In this document: positions 32,372 through 33,064 of the stretch, one piece after another
How positions within the stretch are numbered: the first letter of the stretch is position 1
Layout: each line of letters begins with the position of its first letter
Virus record (IMG/VR): IMGVR_UViG_3300030118_002532
Span: 1 to 33,064 of that record
Strand: one strand, 5' to 3'
DNA from: a virus
DNA length: 33,064 bases
The notes under the pieces: model-generated
Told to the model about the DNA's origin: nothing
Database searches by the model: none
Seen by the model: only the letters and a program-made list of their open reading frames with translations
Translations under genes and position numbers: made by a program

Positions 32372-32564
32372 TTTTTTGCTCCTTTTCTTCTAGCAGGTTA
32401 GAGATTTCCTGTTGTATTATTTGTAAAGCGTGTGCTTTCCCAAGCAGATACTTGTATTTTTCCATATTGTCAACCGATCCAGATGTATAAGTTTCTTGAA
32501 TCTGATTGATCCCTTCTTTCAACAATCGTTGAATTTTGTAAACAATAGTTATTGGGTCCATCAT
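32316..32564 (-). CDS. conserved small phage protein (82 aa)
   Basis: An 82-aa mostly helical protein starting MMDPITIVYKIQRLLKEGIN, with a Tyr/Leu-rich middle (MEKYKYLLGKAHALQIIQQE) and an acidic tail. It resembles small conserved proteins found upstream of capsid genes in marine phages; the function is unknown. The start ATG is within ATGA of the upstream gene stop, a four-base overlap, implying coupling. It also overlaps the GroES gene by 56 bases if that gene begins at 32371. Confidence 0.72.
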   Translation of the reverse strand: MMDPITIVYKIQRLLKEGINQIQETYTSGSVDNMEKYKYLLGKAHALQIIQQEISNLLEEKEQKNEQGNVIDFGKPEDKNGS

Positions 32565-32761
32565 ATTTTAAAAGATTGTAACTCGTTTAGTTTTTCTTGT
32601 GCGTCAGCTATTTTTTGTAATTGTTTATCAACCTCATCAATATGTTGAGGATGTTCTCCAATACCTACAGAATTTTCTAAATAGATTTTTATTGTAGCGT
32701 CTGCTTCAGCTATTTGTGCGTTATATCTTGCTTCAAGCGCGTCTATTATTGCTCTTTTCAC
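32561..32761 (-). CDS. small helical protein with GTG start (66 aa)
   Basis: A 66-aa acidic helical protein (AIIDALEARYNAQIAEADAT, then IDEVDKQLQKIADAQEKLNE), likely a coiled coil. It begins with GTG, and AAAGGAG six bases upstream strongly supports that start. It overlaps the Lys-rich small gene upstream by 29 bases in another frame and ends in an ATGA overlap with the next gene. A head-assembly accessory role is possible; no known family is identified. Confidence 0.7.
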   Translation of the reverse strand: MKRAIIDALEARYNAQIAEADATIKIYLENSVGIGEHPQHIDEVDKQLQKIADAQEKLNELQSFKI

Positions 32762-32864
32762 CTATAACTCCTTTTAATGTTTTAGCTTGTTTAGCATGTG
32801 ATTTAGAAGCTTTTTTCAAAGCTTTAATTACTTTTTTTACTTTTGCTTTTTTTGCTTTTGTCAT
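32733..32864 (-). CDS. small Lys-rich basic protein (43 aa)
   Basis: A 43-aa protein with about a third Lys (TKAKKAKVKKVIKALKKAS then HAKQAKTLKGVIGEK). A longer reading frame starts at 32915, but its first 17 codons lie within the upstream DUF6321-like gene, so I choose the ATG at 32864, one base after that gene's stop (TAAAATG). It resembles short KKASK-HA-QAKTLK proteins of marine phages. A nucleic-acid-binding role is inferred from charge only. Confidence 0.65.
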   Translation of the reverse strand: MTKAKKAKVKKVIKALKKASKSHAKQAKTLKGVIGEKSNNRRA

Positions 32865-32865
32865 T

Positions 32866-33064
32866 TTAACATTTCCATCTTCTTCGTGCCTGACGGATTC
32901 GTGAGTTAGGATCATTTCTAGTTTTGGCTGATGCTCTTTTGAGTTGCCCCAGTGAACGTGCGCAGTATGATTTTCTACGTTTTGCAGCTTTTGATCCCGG
33001 CTTCACTTTACCAGTCACGGCTGTTTTTAATTTTGAACCGGGATTTAATCTTCTATAGGCTTTG
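32866..33064 (-). CDS. DUF6321-like conserved phage protein, N-terminus cut by window edge
   Basis: The last 65 codons of a basic protein entering from the right edge. It reads LNPGSKLKTAVTGKVKPGSK, then AAKRRKSYCARSLGQLKRA and DPNSRIRQARRRWKC. This pattern is the one I recall as DUF6321, a very common family in marine and other phages. It is Arg/Lys-rich with two conserved-looking Cys and a terminal RRRWKC. The usual place is near the head-gene block, and its function is unknown. The name is by memory; the conserved pattern itself is clear. Confidence 0.8.
   Translation of the reverse strand, partial: KAYRRLNPGSKLKTAVTGKVKPGSKAAKRRKSYCARSLGQLKRASAKTRNDPNSRIRQARRRWKC

Noticed and set aside
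32865-32915. N-terminal extension of the Lys-rich small gene to an ATG at 32915
   Set aside because: This stretch codes for the clear C-terminus of the DUF6321-like protein in another frame. The ATG at 32864 just after that stop fits better.
1-33064. tRNA genes, CRISPR arrays, insertion sequences, integrase, diversity-generating reverse transcriptase
   Set aside because: I looked for these and saw no cloverleaf, spaced repeats, transposase, integrase or reverse-transcriptase motifs. A tRNA scan would be needed for full certainty.

Overview
The window is most of the genome, or a contig, of an AT-rich, tailed double-stranded DNA bacteriophage. It is most likely a short-tailed (podovirus-like) marine phage of the kind found in uncultured ocean viromes and among pelagiphages. 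The grounds are a compact gene layout with overlapping starts and stops; a capsid, scaffold and head-tail adaptor set with no tape-measure or tail-sheath gene; several internal-virion-type proteins; and small marker proteins typical of marine phages (a DUF6321-like protein, a phage GroES, DUF3310). A SAR11-like host is possible from base composition and gene content, but this is inference. I do not see terminase, portal, endolysin, integrase or RNA polymerase genes. The genes at both ends run off the window, so these probably lie outside it.

Layout. (A) 33064 down to 10579, minus strand: the late/structural block. In transcription order it holds a DUF6321-like protein, three small proteins, a GroES co-chaperonin, a scaffold-like coiled-coil protein, a conserved small virion-type protein, a probable decoration protein and the major capsid protein. 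Three small ORFs follow. Next comes a host-contact cassette with its own candidate promoter: a fibre protein, a lectin plus cadherin-like protein and a small beta protein. Then come the adaptors, the tail nozzle/hub, fibre proteins including a large YadA-roll fibre ending in an S74 intramolecular chaperone, four internal-virion-type proteins (the last 1320 aa), and an XhlA/holin-like small protein. (B) 7924 to 10599, plus strand: an island of three genes, a PAPS-type sulfotransferase, a SNF2-type helicase and an adenylylsulfate-kinase-like P-loop protein. (C) 7877 down to 1, minus strand: the replication block. It holds two conserved unknowns, an ssDNA-binding-like protein, an archaeo-eukaryotic-type (TOTE-like) primase, a UvrD-like helicase, DUF3310, a family A DNA polymerase lacking the 5'-3' exonuclease domain and carrying leucine at the position equivalent to E. 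coli Pol I Phe762, a conserved unknown, and three very small genes (a Trp-rich peptide, a Cys-rich protein and a membrane protein cut by the window edge).

How it works together. Replication seems to use an AEP primase with SF1 and SF2 helicases and a PolA-type polymerase; no DnaB-type helicase is visible here. The phage GroES probably helps host GroEL fold capsid proteins. The sulfotransferase and APS-kinase-like genes form a possible sulfation (or other phosphosulfate-linked) module that shares a strand and probably transcripts with the SNF2 helicase. Candidate sigma70-type promoters with 16-18 bp spacers precede several blocks, and short inverted repeats sit in the few intergenic gaps. There is no gene-free stretch over 300 bases; the longest is 27964-28122.
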